A stretch of 9,217 bases of DNA. Source: an uncultured Chloroflexota bacterium. Lineage in GTDB: Bacteria > Chloroflexota > Anaerolineae > Caldilineales > Caldilineaceae. The notes beneath the pieces are model-generated. The model saw only the letters and a list, made by a program, of their open reading frames with translations, searched no databases and had not been told where the DNA came from. The position numbers were made by a program, and so were the translations under genes. The first letter of the stretch is position 1, and every line of letters begins with the position of its first letter. The stretch spans positions 1 through 9,217 of the forward strand of contig CAIRNL010000036.1 in NCBI GenBank assembly GCA_903879975.1, written 5' to 3'. Below, in pieces: positions 1 to 5,631 of the stretch.

Positions 1-420
1 AGCCAATACGCCGACAGGCACGGCGACGACGATGGAAAGCAGGTAAGCCAGGCCGACGACCCACAAGGTCTGTGGCAGGCGCTCCATGACGAGGTCGATG
101 ACCGGCTTGCCGCGCGCGGTCCACGAAGTAATGCGCAGGCGCTCTGCAGAATTGCCGATTTGGATGCCTGTGGCCTTCTCCAACGCGTTGATTGGCTCGT
201 TCACCATGAACTGTTGCAGCCAACGCACATAGCGCACGGGCATCGGCTGATCCATGCCAAGCGATTCGCGAATGCGCATCTTGATTTCCATGGGCAGGCT
301 GGGCGGCAGGTTTGCAGTGGGATCGCCGGGAGAGAGCGCCAACAATGCGAAAATGACAAAGCTGATGAATAGCAGCGTTGGGATGGCGATCAGGACGCGG
401 CGCAGGATGTAGGACCCCAT
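1..420 (-). CDS. Oligopeptide/dipeptide ABC transporter permease, DppB/OppB-type, N-terminal part (runs off window start)
   Basis: This encodes the first 140 residues of an inner-membrane permease that should form, with a second permease and ATPases outside the window, the channel for peptides delivered by the adjacent binding protein. The N-terminus, starting MGSYILRR, is a hydrophobic first membrane helix at about residues 8-30. It is followed by the SPGDP motif and a basic, Met-rich extracytoplasmic segment, typical of the N-terminal domain of DppB/OppB/GsiC permeases. A second membrane helix begins at about residue 118, after an ERLPQTL stretch characteristic of this family. The start is the ATG at 420, preceded by an AGGAG ribosome site 5 nt upstream (426-430). 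It lies about 240 nt downstream of the binding-protein stop on the same strand, so it is probably co-transcribed. The substrate (peptide or another family-5 ligand such as a sugar) cannot be decided from this part. The family call is firm. Confidence 0.9.
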   Translation of the reverse strand, partial: MGSYILRRVLIAIPTLLFISFVIFALLALSPGDPTANLPPSLPMEIKMRIRESLGMDQPMPVRYVRWLQQFMVNEPINALEKATGIQIGNSAERLRITSWTARGKPVIDLVMERLPQTLWVVGLAYLLSIVVAVPVGVLA

Positions 421-515
421 GCAAACTCCTCAGGAACGGATTGATGCGGGCGGGTGATCTGGCCTCTGGATATGCTGTGCAGCGAAACCGCCGGCACAAC
501 TTGTGAGCCGAATCG

Positions 516-543
516 GCGGGCGATCGGTCCACCGATCGCCCGC
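516..543 (-). repeat. Perfect 13-bp inverted repeat (hairpin) upstream of the permease gene
   Basis: The left arm at 516-528 (GCGGGCGATCGGT) is exactly complementary to the right arm at 531-543, with two bases between. As RNA this gives an 11-12 bp GC-rich stem with a 4-6 nt loop. No run of T follows on either strand, so a simple intrinsic terminator is not supported. Confidence 0.85.
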
Positions 544-580
544 TTGGATTTCAGACAACTACCGGCTACAGGGGAGGGTC

Positions 581-651
581 GAGCGAAACCAGGAGTTTGC
601 AAGTTTGCCCTCTCGACGGTGGGGGTGCCTGAAACGCCTGGTTTCTCGCTC
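581..651 (-). repeat. Imperfect inverted repeat directly after the binding-protein stop codon
   Basis: The arm GAGCGAAACCAGG at 581-593 pairs with the arm at 637-651, which carries two extra bases. The loop is about 43 nt. A smaller internal hairpin, GAAAC/GTTTC (631-635 with 641-645), competes with it. On the transcript the structure begins 8 nt after the TAA of the solute-binding-protein gene. It could protect the 3' end of that mRNA or reduce read-through into the permease gene. Confidence 0.65.
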
Positions 652-659
652 CCATCACT

Positions 660-2477
660 TTAGCGGGTACGCTGCCAGTCTTCAATGTTCCATTCCTCAG
701 TCTCGAAGCCACTGAGGTTCGGGCCAACCAGGCTGTTGGCGTGGGCAGAGACCGACGCGCGGTAGACCAGCGGCAGGTTGACGTAGTTCTGTGCAAGCAT
801 GTCGTTGAGCTGCTTGGCAATCGCAATGCGCTCGTCGCCGGTGGCTGAGGTAATCTCCGTCCATAGAGCATCATAGTCGGCATTGCACCAGCGTTCGACG
901 TTGCTGCCGCCCCAGTTGTTCGCCGGGTTCTGGATCTGAATCGCTCCGTCGATCTCGCACAGCCAGTTGGACATATACTGCTGTGGGTCAGGATTGTCCG
1001 GTCCGCTGGTGAACATCTGGACGTCAGTGTAGAACTTGTTCAGGGTATCTGGACTCGCTGGGTCCCCACCGAAGTAGACGGCAGCTTCCACATTCTTGAG
1101 CTCGGTCTCGACACCGATTTCTTGCCACCACTGCTGAATCAACGCCTGTGTTTTCTGGCGTACCGAGTTGGTGGAGGTCTGGAAGAGAATCTTCAGCGGC
1201 TGGCCGTCTGCTGTTTGGCGGACACCGTCCCCGTCGGTATCGGCGTAGCCGGCTTCGTCCAGCAACGCATTGGCGCCTTCGATATCCTGGGTGAGGCACC
1301 CATCATTGGCTGTGGAGACCACGGCCGGCGGGCCGGATAAGATGTTGCAGGTTGCAACGCCACCCGGTCCATAGAGCTGCTCGGCGATGATGTTGCGGTC
1401 GATGGCCATGGAGAGCGCCTGGCGCACAGCCAGGTCGGTCAGGAATGGATGCGGGTTCGGGTCATCCGGCGACCACACGGAGCGTTTGTCACCCAGGTTC
1501 GGGTCGGGATTGGTGAAGTTGATCAGGATGCGTTCGACGTTGCCGCCAAACGCTGCAATGACCTTGCCGTTGCCCTTGGCTTCCATGTCGAGCAATATAG
1601 CAGGTTCGACCTGTAGGTTCCAACCGTAGTCGGCTTCGCCTGTCTCGAGCACAGCGCGAGCCGAGGCCGAGGCATCTTCGGCGCCCTTGATCACGACTTC
1701 GGCGAAGTGCGGCTTGTCCGTCTTGCGGTAGTTCTCATTGACTTCGTAGACGACCGTGTCGTTGGCACGGAACTCCTTGACCTTGTACGGCCCGGTGCCG
1801 ATAGGATTCGTGTTCTGCTCGGAGCAGGTCTGAGCGGCCTCACCGACGCAGTTTTCGAACTGGGCCTTCTGCAGAACGGGCGACAGGTAGCCAACGAACG
1901 GGATGTACGGGTAGGGTGTCGATTCGAGGAAGGTGATCTTGATCGTTGTGGCATCGATGGCTTCGACATTTTCGACGCTCACGAAATTCTGTACGGTGCA
2001 GCCCGTCAGTTCATCGCTGCAGAACTGCCAGGTGAAGACGAAGTCATCGGCCGTCAGCGGTGTACCATCCGCCCAGAGGACGTCCGGCAGAAGCTTGTAG
2101 GTGATGGTTTTCAAATCCTCAGAAACGCCGCCGTTCTCCAAGGTGGGAATCTCCTGAGCCAGAACGGGCACCAGTTCGCCGTTCTGGTTGAATTCCAAGA
2201 GCGGTTCGACGATGAGCGATGCGCCATGATAGTCCTTGGTGCCGGAAGCCAGGTAGGGGTTCAGAATGGAGACTTCCTGCCAGTAGACCAGTGTCACCGT
2301 GCCATCGGTGCCGCGGCCTGCTGTGGCGGGCAGGTCGGACGACGGTGCTGCTGCAGCAGGCTGCTCGCCGCCGGTGGCGGGCGCCGCAGCAGGTGCTGCA
2401 CACGCCGCAAAGACCATCGCAGTCAACGCCAACAGTGCGATCAAGAAATATGTCTTGCGCTTACCCTGTGATGTCAT
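660..2477 (-). CDS. Family-5 ABC transporter solute-binding lipoprotein (peptide/oligopeptide type)
   Basis: This 605-residue extracytoplasmic receptor captures a peptide-like ligand for the neighbouring permease. Residues 1-26 form a lipoprotein signal: Lys/Arg-rich start, hydrophobic core, lipobox VFAAC with Cys26 as the lipidation site. An Ala/Pro-rich linker follows to about residue 50. The body carries SBP_bac_5 landmarks: the WADGTPLTADD segment after the first subdomain, a GTGPYKV motif, and FLTDLAVRQALSMAIDR before the DTDGDG loop typical of DppA-like proteins. I chose the ATG at 2477 rather than an in-frame start at 2618. It has an AGGAG site 7 nt upstream and gives an immediate signal peptide, whereas the extension is non-hydrophobic. 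Eight cysteines after the lipobox lie in four near-sequence pairs, suggesting disulfides. Length is at the long end for the family. The ligand is unknown. Confidence 0.93.
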   Translation of the reverse strand: MTSQGKRKTYFLIALLALTAMVFAACAAPAAAPATGGEQPAAAAPSSDLPATAGRGTDGTVTLVYWQEVSILNPYLASGTKDYHGASLIVEPLLEFNQNGELVPVLAQEIPTLENGGVSEDLKTITYKLLPDVLWADGTPLTADDFVFTWQFCSDELTGCTVQNFVSVENVEAIDATTIKITFLESTPYPYIPFVGYLSPVLQKAQFENCVGEAAQTCSEQNTNPIGTGPYKVKEFRANDTVVYEVNENYRKTDKPHFAEVVIKGAEDASASARAVLETGEADYGWNLQVEPAILLDMEAKGNGKVIAAFGGNVERILINFTNPDPNLGDKRSVWSPDDPNPHPFLTDLAVRQALSMAIDRNIIAEQLYGPGGVATCNILSGPPAVVSTANDGCLTQDIEGANALLDEAGYADTDGDGVRQTADGQPLKILFQTSTNSVRQKTQALIQQWWQEIGVETELKNVEAAVYFGGDPASPDTLNKFYTDVQMFTSGPDNPDPQQYMSNWLCEIDGAIQIQNPANNWGGSNVERWCNADYDALWTEITSATGDERIAIAKQLNDMLAQNYVNLPLVYRASVSAHANSLVGPNLSGFETEEWNIEDWQRTR

Positions 2478-2826
2478 GTGTGTTCTCCTGAGTGGTTGGA
2501 ACTTCAAACGGCTGGTTGATAAAGATACGGGTGGAGGACAATGAAGTGGTGCTACACTGCCACTACCCAGGTGTGAGGTCTGTAATTCCGTCAACAATTT
2601 GCCGGTTGGTGTGTCCATTGATCTTCCTGTCTGGAATGAGTGAATCCCAGATGGAACCAGAATCTGCTGTGCCTGGCGCCATCAACGAACGAAAATCCAA
2701 TCCGGCAGTGTTGGGGGGCAATACTGCCAGAAATTCAGCTGGCGATCGATCCAATCTCTGCACTGTCCTGAGGGGGCTTGGACCAGTTCACCAGTCATCA
2801 GGGCTGCGATTTTTCAAGGCGGCGCT
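2478..2826 (-). other. Long 5' leader of the peptide-transporter operon
   Basis: There is no convincing gene between 2478 and 2895. If transcription starts near 2820 from the promoter at 2827-2855, the message has a leader of about 340 nt before the ATG at 2477. It contains a hairpin at 2704-2728 and ends in a strong AGGAG site. A 66-codon minus-strand open frame inside it (2563-2763) has no ribosome site or recognisable product. I do not recognise a known riboswitch. Confidence 0.5.
2704..2728 (-). repeat. Hairpin in the operon leader with a C5 loop
   Basis: Arms 2704-2713 and 2719-2728 form a 10-bp stem with one A-C mismatch. The loop in the minus-strand RNA is five cytosines. It sits about 100 nt into the predicted leader and is not followed by a U-tract, so it may be a structural leader element rather than a terminator. 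Confidence 0.6.
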
Positions 2827-2855
2827 ATCGTACACGCTTTTGGAGAGCTTGTCAA
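2827..2855 (-). promoter_or_regulatory. Sigma-70-type promoter for the peptide-transporter operon
   Basis: On the minus strand a perfect -35 TTGACA (2850-2855) is followed by a 17-nt spacer and a -10 TACGAT (2827-2832). Start of transcription is predicted near 2820. The promoter lies just beyond the stop of the upstream minus-strand gene (2896), so the transporter genes need not depend on read-through. Confidence 0.75.
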
Positions 2856-2860
2856 AGCGT
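2834..2860. promoter_or_regulatory. Operator-like dyad overlapping the transporter promoter
   Basis: ACGCTTT at 2834-2840 and AAAGCGT at 2854-2860 are perfect 7-bp complements around a 13-nt centre. The dyad covers most of the -35/-10 spacer and the end of the -35 box, a position where a bound dimeric repressor would block RNA polymerase. Read on the plus strand it is followed by six T (2860-2865), so it could also act as a terminator for plus-strand transcripts, but no plus-strand gene ends nearby. Confidence 0.45.
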
Positions 2861-2895
2861 TTTTTGGGGGGCACATAGGGGGCCGGGTGAGCCAT

Positions 2896-4428
2896 TCATG
2901 CCGGCTGGCTTGGCTCGGCGGCAGCGAAGCGTTCGATGGCGGCCAGCACGCGAGGCGCACTGTTGCGTGCGCGCTGGCGTAGGAAGCCGGCAATGCGCAC
3001 GCTGCTCACTCCGCCTTCGGCAGCGCGTTTCAAACTGCGCTGCGTAATTTGGTAGACGAAAGTGGGGTGGCTCTGCTGCCATTGGGCAAAGCGTTCCACG
3101 CGAAAGCGATCGTCCAGCGACACGCCTGGTTCCAGCGTGACTAGGAAATCCTCGGTGACGGTCATGGTACTGGCTGGGTGCTCCTCCGGCTGGGGTATGC
3201 CATCGCCCAGCCAGTAGCCGCCCCAACGCCCCAAGGAGAGCAGCATATCGGAGCCGGCGGATGGCTCAGCCATGTCCAGCACGGCCAGCCAGGAGAATGG
3301 ACCGCGCACGAGGAAGCGCAGCAACGCGCCCTCCACCTCATCCCAGCGCTCGAAACCTTTGAGGAATTCCTGCGTAGTGTGGTTGCGAATGTACCAGGTA
3401 TCGTAATTGCCGGTAGGACGTTGAAAATCAGGTGCCATCTCGTGAACTGCATGAATCACATCCGACTGGGAATACCAGGCGCCTGGCTGCAAGTGGCTGA
3501 AGAGTCGCAGAACCGCCTCGCGTGTCTGGAATGGGTCGTTGTGCCACGAGCCAGCTTCGACGCATTCCAAATCCGGTGTCCGGCACAAGTCATTCCACTC
3601 TGGCGATGCACGCCACGCATCAAAGAGCAAGCGGCGTTGTTCTGCGCGCGTCTTGTGCAGGAACGCCGCAACGGCGTTCTGCGTCAATTGGACGGTATCG
3701 CCGTCGCGGCGTAGCCAGCCCAAGCGGTTGGCCAGGTGCAGCAGCAGCGCCAGCCGTACTTCGAGATCGGGTTCGTTGCGGCCAAAGGGAAGTTGCAGGC
3801 GCTCGATCAGCCGGTCGATATCCTCCGGGTGCGGGTCATTTGCGATCAGGCGCAGGCGGTCACTGTAGACAAAGCCCAGCAACGTGCCGGCGTCGAGCAG
3901 GAAACTGTCGGCATCGCTGATCATGCGGGCAGCGGGAGGGGCGGCAACGGGCTTGATGGGCAGATCGCCGGCCAACTGGTTCTGCGGATGGGGCAGCCAC
4001 GGTGCAACATCGGATGGCAGGTAGACGATGGCGTGTGCACTCTGGCCGGCGCCCTTGAAGCCACGGCCGATGATGCCGTTGTAGTAGAGTAACTCTGCGA
4101 TGCTTTCCGGATAGAGCCACGGCGACTCGCGTTCGAGCTTGGCCGGACCCATCTGACGAATGGCGCCATAAGCGCGGCTGAATTGCGCTTCGGCCAGTTC
4201 GCCGTGCTCGCGCAACAGCAGGTCGATGGCGTCTGCGGCCTGTGGCGCCTCGTCGACCATGTCTTGGTAGGCCATCTGCACGGAGGTTGGGTTGGTCAGC
4301 TGCGCGGCCAACAACTCCACCATCTGCTCACGGTTGTCGGCGCCGTCCAGAAAGGCACCGCGCAACTCGGCGAGCACGTGGAGCAAAATATCGGGGTATC
4401 CAGCCAACATTTGCGCTGCAGTAGGCAT
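2896..4428 (-). CDS. Helicase-associated (XPB/Ssl2-like) domain protein without helicase core
   Basis: This 510-residue protein resembles bacterial helicase-associated proteins of the Helicase_C_3 (XPB/Ssl2 N-terminal-like) group. The last 90 residues, from about 422 (TVTEDFLVTLEPG...), show the typical pattern: a strand, then FVYQITQRSLKRAAEGG and a helical end with FLRQRA. The N-terminal third contains the ESPWLYPESIAELLYYNG segment that I associate with this family in Chloroflexota, followed by likely winged-helix-type regions (for example 330-375, WYSQSDVIHAVHE). I see no Walker A, DEAD-box or other ATPase motifs, so it is not itself a helicase. A nucleic-acid-binding or adaptor role is only inference. 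The ATG at 4428 has no clear ribosome site; an in-frame ATG at 4410 is an alternative. No signal peptide or membrane segment is evident. Confidence 0.7.
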   Translation of the reverse strand: MPTAAQMLAGYPDILLHVLAELRGAFLDGADNREQMVELLAAQLTNPTSVQMAYQDMVDEAPQAADAIDLLLREHGELAEAQFSRAYGAIRQMGPAKLERESPWLYPESIAELLYYNGIIGRGFKGAGQSAHAIVYLPSDVAPWLPHPQNQLAGDLPIKPVAAPPAARMISDADSFLLDAGTLLGFVYSDRLRLIANDPHPEDIDRLIERLQLPFGRNEPDLEVRLALLLHLANRLGWLRRDGDTVQLTQNAVAAFLHKTRAEQRRLLFDAWRASPEWNDLCRTPDLECVEAGSWHNDPFQTREAVLRLFSHLQPGAWYSQSDVIHAVHEMAPDFQRPTGNYDTWYIRNHTTQEFLKGFERWDEVEGALLRFLVRGPFSWLAVLDMAEPSAGSDMLLSLGRWGGYWLGDGIPQPEEHPASTMTVTEDFLVTLEPGVSLDDRFRVERFAQWQQSHPTFVYQITQRSLKRAAEGGVSSVRIAGFLRQRARNSAPRVLAAIERFAAAEPSQPA

Positions 4429-4457
4429 GATAGACTAAACGCAGAGACGGCAAATGG

Positions 4458-4466
4458 ATACTATCA
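4458..4466 (-). promoter_or_regulatory. Possible extended -10 promoter for the helicase-associated gene
   Basis: On the minus strand TGA precedes TAGTAT (-10 at 4458-4463), an extended -10 arrangement. No good -35 box is present 16-18 nt upstream. It would give a leader of about 23 nt before the ATG at 4428. The call is weak. Confidence 0.3.
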
Positions 4467-4488
4467 GTACACCGTGCATAAACGACAG

Positions 4489-4517
4489 TTCCCAATTTGG
4501 TTTGAATCCGCTATACT
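4489..4517 (+). promoter_or_regulatory. Promoter for the DUF1232 gene
   Basis: A -35-like TTCCCA (4489-4494), a 17-nt spacer and a -10 TATACT (4512-4517) lie 30 nt before the ATG at 4547. The -10 box sits inside a small dyad, CCGCT/AGCGG (4508-4512 and 4519-4523), which could be a regulator site or chance. Confidence 0.55.
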
Positions 4518-4532
4518 GAGCGGCAAGAATAT

Positions 4533-4538
4533 AAGGAG
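4533..4538 (+). promoter_or_regulatory. Ribosome binding site of the DUF1232 gene
   Basis: AAGGAG, 8 nt before the ATG at 4547, is a strong Shine-Dalgarno sequence and fixes the start of this small gene. Confidence 0.8.
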
Positions 4539-4546
4539 AACCAACC

Positions 4547-4888
4547 ATGAGCCAGCAATCGTCAGGTACCCAATCGAGCAATCGTAGCGCCGGACTGATG
4601 GACAACATCGTGCGAGCCGGCCAGTTGCTCTTTGATGCACGTGTTCCCCTGTCATTGAAATTGATGCTGCCAGTGGCCGCTCTGCTCTATTGGATCTGGC
4701 CGATTGACCTGATTCCTGGTCTGCCCATCGACGATATCGCCATCTTGATCGGCGCCACGGCACTCTTTATCAAGCTGGCCACCGACACGATTGATCGCCA
4801 GCAGCGCCAGCAGTCTTCTGGCCAGTCACCGGTCGACGACACTGTCGCCGACACTGTCGTCGACACGACATGGAAGGTCGTCGAGTAG
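4547..4888 (+). CDS. DUF1232 (YkvA-like) small membrane protein
   Basis: This 113-residue protein has a central hydrophobic region (about 36-78) containing the DUF1232 signature PIDLIPGLPIDD at 52-63. This Pro-Ile-Asp-Leu-Ile-Pro turn is followed by a conserved acidic pair and a second hydrophobic helix. The molecular function of the family is not established; members are small membrane-associated proteins. The N-terminal 15 residues are Ser/Gln-rich and the tail (about 83-113) is hydrophilic, with repeated Asp-Thr-Val units encoded by a near-palindromic DNA repeat (4832-4864). The ATG is fixed by an AAGGAG site and a promoter at 4489-4517. The MerR-like gene starts 80 nt downstream on the same strand and may be co-transcribed. 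Confidence 0.85.
   Translation: MSQQSSGTQSSNRSAGLMDNIVRAGQLLFDARVPLSLKLMLPVAALLYWIWPIDLIPGLPIDDIAILIGATALFIKLATDTIDRQQRQQSSGQSPVDDTVADTVVDTTWKVVE
4832..4864 (+). repeat. 33-nt near-perfect palindrome in the 3' end of the DUF1232 gene
   Basis: The sequence from 4832 to 4864 equals its own reverse complement except at three central positions. The outer arms (4832-4841, 4855-4864) pair over 10 bp. Inside are two direct copies of CGACACTGTCG. It encodes an Asp-Asp-Thr-Val / Asp-Thr-Val-Val-Asp repeat. It may simply reflect a repetitive acidic tail. Confidence 0.7.
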
Positions 4889-4920
4889 CAGCAGCCACGT
4901 TTGCAATTCAATCGCTCGCT

Positions 4921-4966
4921 GGCGGGAGATCTTGTACGAATGCTCTCGCCCTATCATTCTCCCGCC
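4921..4966 (+). repeat. 9-bp inverted repeat upstream of the MerR-like gene
   Basis: GGCGGGAGA (4921-4929) and its exact complement (4958-4966) are separated by 28 nt and end just before the ATG at 4968. The right arm occupies the place of a ribosome site, which is otherwise absent. It could be an operator for autoregulation or a translation-controlling stem. A -10-like TATCAT (4952-4957) lies between the arms, but no matching -35 is present. Confidence 0.45.
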
Positions 4967-4967
4967 C

Positions 4968-5630
4968 ATGACACAAGCGTACACCGACGGATCTCATAGC
5001 CAGGAAGTTGCCTATACCTTCACGGAAGTCGCCTATCATCTCCAGGTGACGCCCGACATGTTGCGCGGCTGGATTCGTCGCTTCGGCCTCTTGTTGAGTG
5101 CTTCGGCCAAGGCAGATGATGCACGCTTCACGACAGCTGATGTTGCAGCGCTGACGATGGTGCAAAAGCTCGCAGAGCAGGGCTTCAAGGACGAACAGAT
5201 CACCGAACAGCTTACGCCCAAACGCTTTATCCGAGAGGATTTGTCCTCGATTGCCCTCAGCGCCGATCAGAGCCGCCAGCTGGTCGAGGGTAAATCCGCC
5301 TTACTGCCACAAGCTTTGGGCGATATCCTCAGTGCCATCGCCAACAGCCAGCAAACGGTGCTCAATGGCCAGTCCACTGTGCGTGAAGTGGTGGGCGTCG
5401 TCGTCCAAGATAATTTTAATCTCAAGGATGAAAATCGCAAACTGCGCGAGCGGATGCTGGAATTGGAGCGCGTCCTGGCGGAGTACCAGCGCCGTGAGGA
5501 GACACGCAAGGAACGGATGGAAAGTCGTCTGCGCGCGATGGAGGGCACGATCGCCGCGCTCCAACAGCAGGTTGCGCAGTTGATCCAGATTCAGCGTCAG
5601 AGCCAGCAGAAGAAGCGCGGTTGGTGGTAG
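4968..5630 (+). CDS. MerR-type HTH protein with C-terminal coiled coil
   Basis: This is a 220-residue predicted DNA-binding protein. Residues 16-42 (YTFTEVAYHLQVTPDMLRGWIRRFG) form a MerR-like winged helix-turn-helix; the FTTADVAALTMVQKL segment at about 54-68 matches the wing and following helix. No metal-binding cysteines or ligand domain follow. Instead there is a middle region (about 95-145) and a strong heptad-like Leu/Glu/Arg coiled coil (about 150-212), ending in a basic-aromatic KKRGWW tail. This layout recalls MerR-like HTH plus coiled-coil architectural proteins such as RacA more than classical metal sensors, but homology is not claimed. I chose the ATG at 4968, where HTH-like sequence begins soon after. 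The frame is open upstream to 4791, but there it overlaps the DUF1232 gene and is Ser-rich and unlike a protein domain. No Shine-Dalgarno is visible. Confidence 0.75.
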   Translation: MTQAYTDGSHSQEVAYTFTEVAYHLQVTPDMLRGWIRRFGLLLSASAKADDARFTTADVAALTMVQKLAEQGFKDEQITEQLTPKRFIREDLSSIALSADQSRQLVEGKSALLPQALGDILSAIANSQQTVLNGQSTVREVVGVVVQDNFNLKDENRKLRERMLELERVLAEYQRREETRKERMESRLRAMEGTIAALQQQVAQLIQIQRQSQQKKRGWW

Positions 5631-5631
5631 A

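Larger units (their letters stand above)
421..659 (-). other. Structured intergenic region between binding protein and permease genes
   Basis: This 239-nt gap holds no gene. It contains a perfect 13-bp dyad (516-543), an imperfect dyad just after the upstream stop (581-651), and the permease ribosome site (426-430). No T-rich tract follows either hairpin in the minus direction, so they look more like RNA-stabilising or partial-attenuation structures than a full terminator. That is the usual arrangement where a binding protein must be made in excess over its permease. The functional role is inference. Confidence 0.55.

Noticed and set aside
516..651. Intrinsic terminator between binding-protein and permease genes
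   Set aside because: The dyads are not followed by a T-tract in the minus direction, so full termination is not supported.
1707..2471. 254-codon plus-strand open frame opposite the solute-binding protein
   Set aside because: It is an antisense shadow; the minus-strand protein has a lipoprotein signal and family motifs.
2478..2618. 47-residue N-terminal extension of the solute-binding protein (start at 2618)
   Set aside because: The extension is not signal-like and would bury the lipoprotein signal; the ATG at 2477 has a strong AGGAG site.
2563..2763. 66-codon minus-strand open frame in the transporter leader, as a possible leader peptide
   Set aside because: It has a GTG start without a well-placed ribosome site and no recognisable features; it is more likely chance.
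4791..4967. 59-residue N-terminal extension of the MerR-like protein
   Set aside because: It overlaps the DUF1232 gene in another frame and is low-complexity Ser-rich sequence.
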